Positions 6,575-8,666 of a stretch of 8,666 nt of DNA are shown piece by piece. Origin of the DNA: Paludibacter sp. (lineage in GTDB: Bacteria > Bacteroidota > Bacteroidia > Bacteroidales > Paludibacteraceae); the NCBI GenBank assembly GCA_028748945.1, contig JAQTOL010000115.1, forward strand, positions 1 through 8,666, given 5' to 3'. The translations under genes were made by a program, and so were the position numbers. The notes under the pieces were generated by a model, which saw nothing but the letters and a program-made list of their open reading frames with translations, was not told where the DNA came from and did no database searches. Every line of letters begins with the position of its first letter. Position 1 is the first letter of the stretch.

Positions 6575-8131
6575 CTATATTTTTGCAAAAGCACTCCAAT
6601 TTCCACCATCCTCGTAGTTTTCAATTACAACTGTCTTTTGTACAAAGGAATAATTATTAATCAGATTTGAAATATCCTGGCGTAACATCGAAACAGCTGC
6701 TTCAACTAAATCTAATCTAAAGCCTTTTTCTCCCAACTTTATTACTAAATCCATTGAAACAATCCGGCTAAAGAGTTGTCCCATTTCAACAGATTTGCGT
6801 TGTGACATCTGAAAATCAACGTCAAAGTTGATCAGGTCTTTTAATTTTTTTGCAGCCCGTTCGGTTAATTCCAATCCTTTTAAATAGACTAAGAAGCTTG
6901 TTTCTTTGGCAGTTTTCATCATTTTTATAAGTGATTCAGCAATTTGAGCATAAAGAATATCATTGGATCCCTCAAAAATCTGAAATGGTCTTGTGTCAAC
7001 AGTTCCACGTCCTGCAATATGATTATGTTTATAACCTTTGGCTCCAACCAATGTAAGCAAGGATTGAGCTGATTCCTGCATCAAATCCGTTATAACAGTT
7101 TTTATTATATTTGCCTCTAATCCTAACCCGGTTAAATCGTTACTAATATCAGCCATTTGGCTCCCTTTCATTGAGAGAGCGGAACAAATCGTGAATTTGG
7201 CCTGAAGACTTGCCAATCGTTCCTGAACCTGATCATAATTAAACAGCGATTTCCCACCAACTAATCGTTGTTGAGTATGTTCAATAGCCTCGTCGAGCAT
7301 CCGTTTTACAAAACCAAGTCCCATACCCGGGAAATGCATTCTGCTTCTGTGCAAGAGGTCAAGCATCATTTTAACGCCGGTTGTGTGTGGTATCAATTTT
7401 TGCGTTTTTGGAATTTCTACATCCAAAATATTTCTTCCATATGGTATTTGATAAAGTCCCAGGTTTTCAAAATACTCATCCACTATAATTTTTTGTCCCT
7501 GTGCAGTATTATCACAAACAAAAAAGTCAATATCACGTTGAAGATTACCTTGTTCAGTTTGTTTGCGCGCCGTAAGTAACCAATAATCTGCTTGTCCTGT
7601 TAAACCAGCCCAATGTTTTGTTCCCTTTAAGTGGAAATTATCCTTGTTTTCAACATAAGAAGTTTGCATATTTAATGCATCACTACCAAATCCGGGTTCA
7701 GTTATCATTAAACCACCCATATTTTGCGCATGTAAGAACCGGTCAAAAACAGTTTTTTTTGCTTCTTCTTGTCCGTATTTTGCAAAAGGCTGAAGAAAAA
7801 GTGCACTGTTTATTCCCAGGGTCAACGATAGTGCCATTGACTCATAAGATGCCGCAGAAAGCAATTGCATGTTTTCGGCAACTGTACCCCCTCTGCCACC
7901 GTACTTAGTCGGAATGCTCAATGATAGCGGGTTACATGCCATAATTTCGGTCAGAATATCAGAAGGCAGACCCCGATATATGCTTAATTGATTAATATCA
8001 TTTTCTTCCCGAAAAAGTTTCTTAATCGTAGTTTTAAAATCATTGATAAAGTTATCAAACGATTTTGTTTGTGTGCTTTGCTTGTTTTGAAGCGATGAGT
8101 TATCCTCAGATTTTGTCAGTGTTTCTTGCAT
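6575..8131 (-). CDS. Acyl-CoA dehydrogenase family flavoenzyme with C-terminal extension
   Basis: Acyl-CoA dehydrogenases use FAD to introduce the alpha-beta double bond of an acyl-CoA and pass electrons to electron-transfer flavoprotein. Motifs appear in order: an N-terminal helical domain with IPTKYGGRGG (73-82); the FAD/substrate loop MITEPGFGSDALNMQT (142-157); GTKHWAGLTGQADYW (170-184) in the beta domain; and a C-terminal helical domain with FQIFEGSNDILYAQIAES (383-400). E387 in FEGSND aligns with the catalytic glutamate of medium-chain acyl-CoA dehydrogenase (YEGTS). At 518 residues it exceeds the common 380-residue enzymes; about 110 residues of charged helix follow the catalytic segment, recalling the longer VLCAD-type members. 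The first 30 residues are polar and look disordered. The ATG at 8131 has no Shine-Dalgarno and I find no TAnnTTTG element upstream, so start and promoter are less secure than for the other genes. No ETF, thiolase or CoA-ligase gene is nearby. Substrate chain length cannot be read. Confidence 0.92.
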   Translation of the reverse strand: MQETLTKSEDNSSLQNKQSTQTKSFDNFINDFKTTIKKLFREENDINQLSIYRGLPSDILTEIMACNPLSLSIPTKYGGRGGTVAENMQLLSAASYESMALSLTLGINSALFLQPFAKYGQEEAKKTVFDRFLHAQNMGGLMITEPGFGSDALNMQTSYVENKDNFHLKGTKHWAGLTGQADYWLLTARKQTEQGNLQRDIDFFVCDNTAQGQKIIVDEYFENLGLYQIPYGRNILDVEIPKTQKLIPHTTGVKMMLDLLHRSRMHFPGMGLGFVKRMLDEAIEHTQQRLVGGKSLFNYDQVQERLASLQAKFTICSALSMKGSQMADISNDLTGLGLEANIIKTVITDLMQESAQSLLTLVGAKGYKHNHIAGRGTVDTRPFQIFEGSNDILYAQIAESLIKMMKTAKETSFLVYLKGLELTERAAKKLKDLINFDVDFQMSQRKSVEMGQLFSRIVSMDLVIKLGEKGFRLDLVEAAVSMLRQDISNLINNYSFVQKTVVIENYEDGGNWSAFAKI

Positions 8132-8540
8132 TACTGTTGTTTTAGATAGCTATTTAATAATAAAGATTGATTTAGCGCTTAAAATTCTAAAACAATAATT
8201 CAAGTCGAATGTTTTGTTTTTTAAACGAAAAATCAATAATTTAGAAAATGATACGATTACTTTATACATTCATACTCTCTGCTATTTTGATGATAATAAC
8301 ATGAAGATAATCGTTTGAACGTTTAATACAGATGTTTACCTTTTTTATATTGTACCGGATATTTCAATTTACTTTGAATGCCCTGGATCATAAAAAGATT
8401 AAATGTTTTAGGCTAATTTTTGATAAAGTTAGAAGTATGTACTATCAAAACAATCAAATGAATCTTTGTAGAAAGTCATTCGTTTTTTTAAAAGTTATGA
8501 TTTACCGGATGATTAATTAAAATTAAAACAGATTAGTTTT
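8132..8540. other. AT-rich intergenic region with no supported gene
   Basis: About 410 bp upstream of the acyl-CoA dehydrogenase gene. The only sizeable frame (8332-8520 +, 62 codons) gives a Phe/Ile/Lys/Asn-rich product typical of chance translation of AT-rich DNA. There is no TAnnTTTG element on the - strand, no stable GC-bearing hairpin and no tRNA-like cloverleaf. An imperfect palindrome, TTTAGCGCTTAAA, lies about 40 bp before the dehydrogenase start and could be an operator, but this is weak. The dehydrogenase promoter must lie somewhere here. Confidence 0.6.
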
Positions 8541-8666
8541 CACTAGTGTCCGGTTGTTGAGCCGGGATATGTTCTGAAATACTTTATTATTAGCCATTTC
8601 AGAGGTTTTAAAAATTTTTCGATTTGAATTTTTTCTTGAAATTTGCCCGAAATTAAAATTTTGGGA
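8541..8666. mobile_element. Candidate insertion-sequence end running off the right edge
   Basis: The segment opens with the 8-bp palindrome CACTAGTG (8541-8548), overlapping AGTGTCCGG, which is reminiscent of terminal motifs I associate with Bacteroidota insertion sequences (recalled, not checked). Two subterminal inverted repeats follow: CCGG (8550-8553) with CCGG (8562-8565), and TCTGAAAT (8573-8580) with ATTTCAGA (8596-8603) around a 15-nt loop. On the - strand a reading frame is open from the edge to TAA at 8523-8525 (47 codons, Asn/Lys-rich, ends NNRTLVKTNLF); I do not recognise it. No transposase motif is within the window, so the element is unproven. It could instead be the end of an unknown gene entering on the - strand. 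Confidence 0.3.

Noticed and set aside
7268..7908. Two + strand frames of about 100 codons opposite the acyl-CoA dehydrogenase gene
   Set aside because: They lie entirely inside the confirmed dehydrogenase gene on the other strand and have no recognisable motif or start signal.
8332..8520. 62-codon + strand frame beginning MFTFFILYRIF
   Set aside because: The Phe/Ile/Lys/Asn-rich composition, lack of a promoter or ribosome site and location in very AT-rich DNA fit chance translation; no domain or signal pattern stands out.
1..8666. Search for CRISPR arrays, toxin-antitoxin pairs, defence genes, tRNA or rRNA
   Set aside because: No spaced direct repeats, small paired genes, defence-type domains, cloverleaf sequences or rRNA-like conserved stretches were seen; the genes are standard core functions.

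Overview
The window looks like ordinary chromosome from an AT-rich member of the Bacteroidota, most likely order Bacteroidales. Four things point there: three genes carry the Bacteroidota-type -7 promoter element (TAnnTTTG, each time as TATCTTTG); the start codons lack GG-rich Shine-Dalgarno sequences; there is a PorT/OMP_b-brl_2-type small outer-membrane barrel; and coaD is followed directly by an S41 C-terminal processing peptidase, an order I recall from Bacteroidales. No rRNA, tRNA, CRISPR array or phage gene is visible.

Layout from left to right. (1) The 3' part of an Lrp/AsnC-type regulator enters from the left edge on the + strand and ends at a hairpin that serves both strands. (2) argS (arginyl-tRNA synthetase) lies on the - strand with its own promoter and shares that terminator. 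(3) A probable two-gene - strand unit holds a periplasmic lytic transglycosylase, then a small outer-membrane beta-barrel protein, closed by a 12-bp-stem terminator. (4) A divergent promoter region of about 225 bp separates this unit from a + strand pair, coaD (phosphopantetheine adenylyltransferase) and an S41 periplasmic protease. (5) That pair converges on a long - strand acyl-CoA dehydrogenase gene, with a perfect 16-bp-stem hairpin between them that can stop transcription from both sides. (6) The last 535 bp have no convincing gene. The final 126 bp start with a palindromic CACTAGTGTCCGG motif that resembles the end of a Bacteroidota insertion sequence running off the right edge.

The genes are mostly housekeeping: translation (argS), coenzyme A synthesis (coaD), envelope maintenance (lytic transglycosylase, barrel protein, S41 protease) and acyl-CoA oxidation. 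The envelope genes flank the same divergent promoter region, and coaD supplies the CoA pathway that the acyl-CoA dehydrogenase ultimately draws on, but nothing in the sequence shows a dedicated shared system. I found no convincing new multi-gene system. The points most worth a second look are the coaD leader with a 12-codon upstream reading frame, the candidate mobile-element end at the right edge, and the C-terminally extended acyl-CoA dehydrogenase with no redox partner gene beside it.
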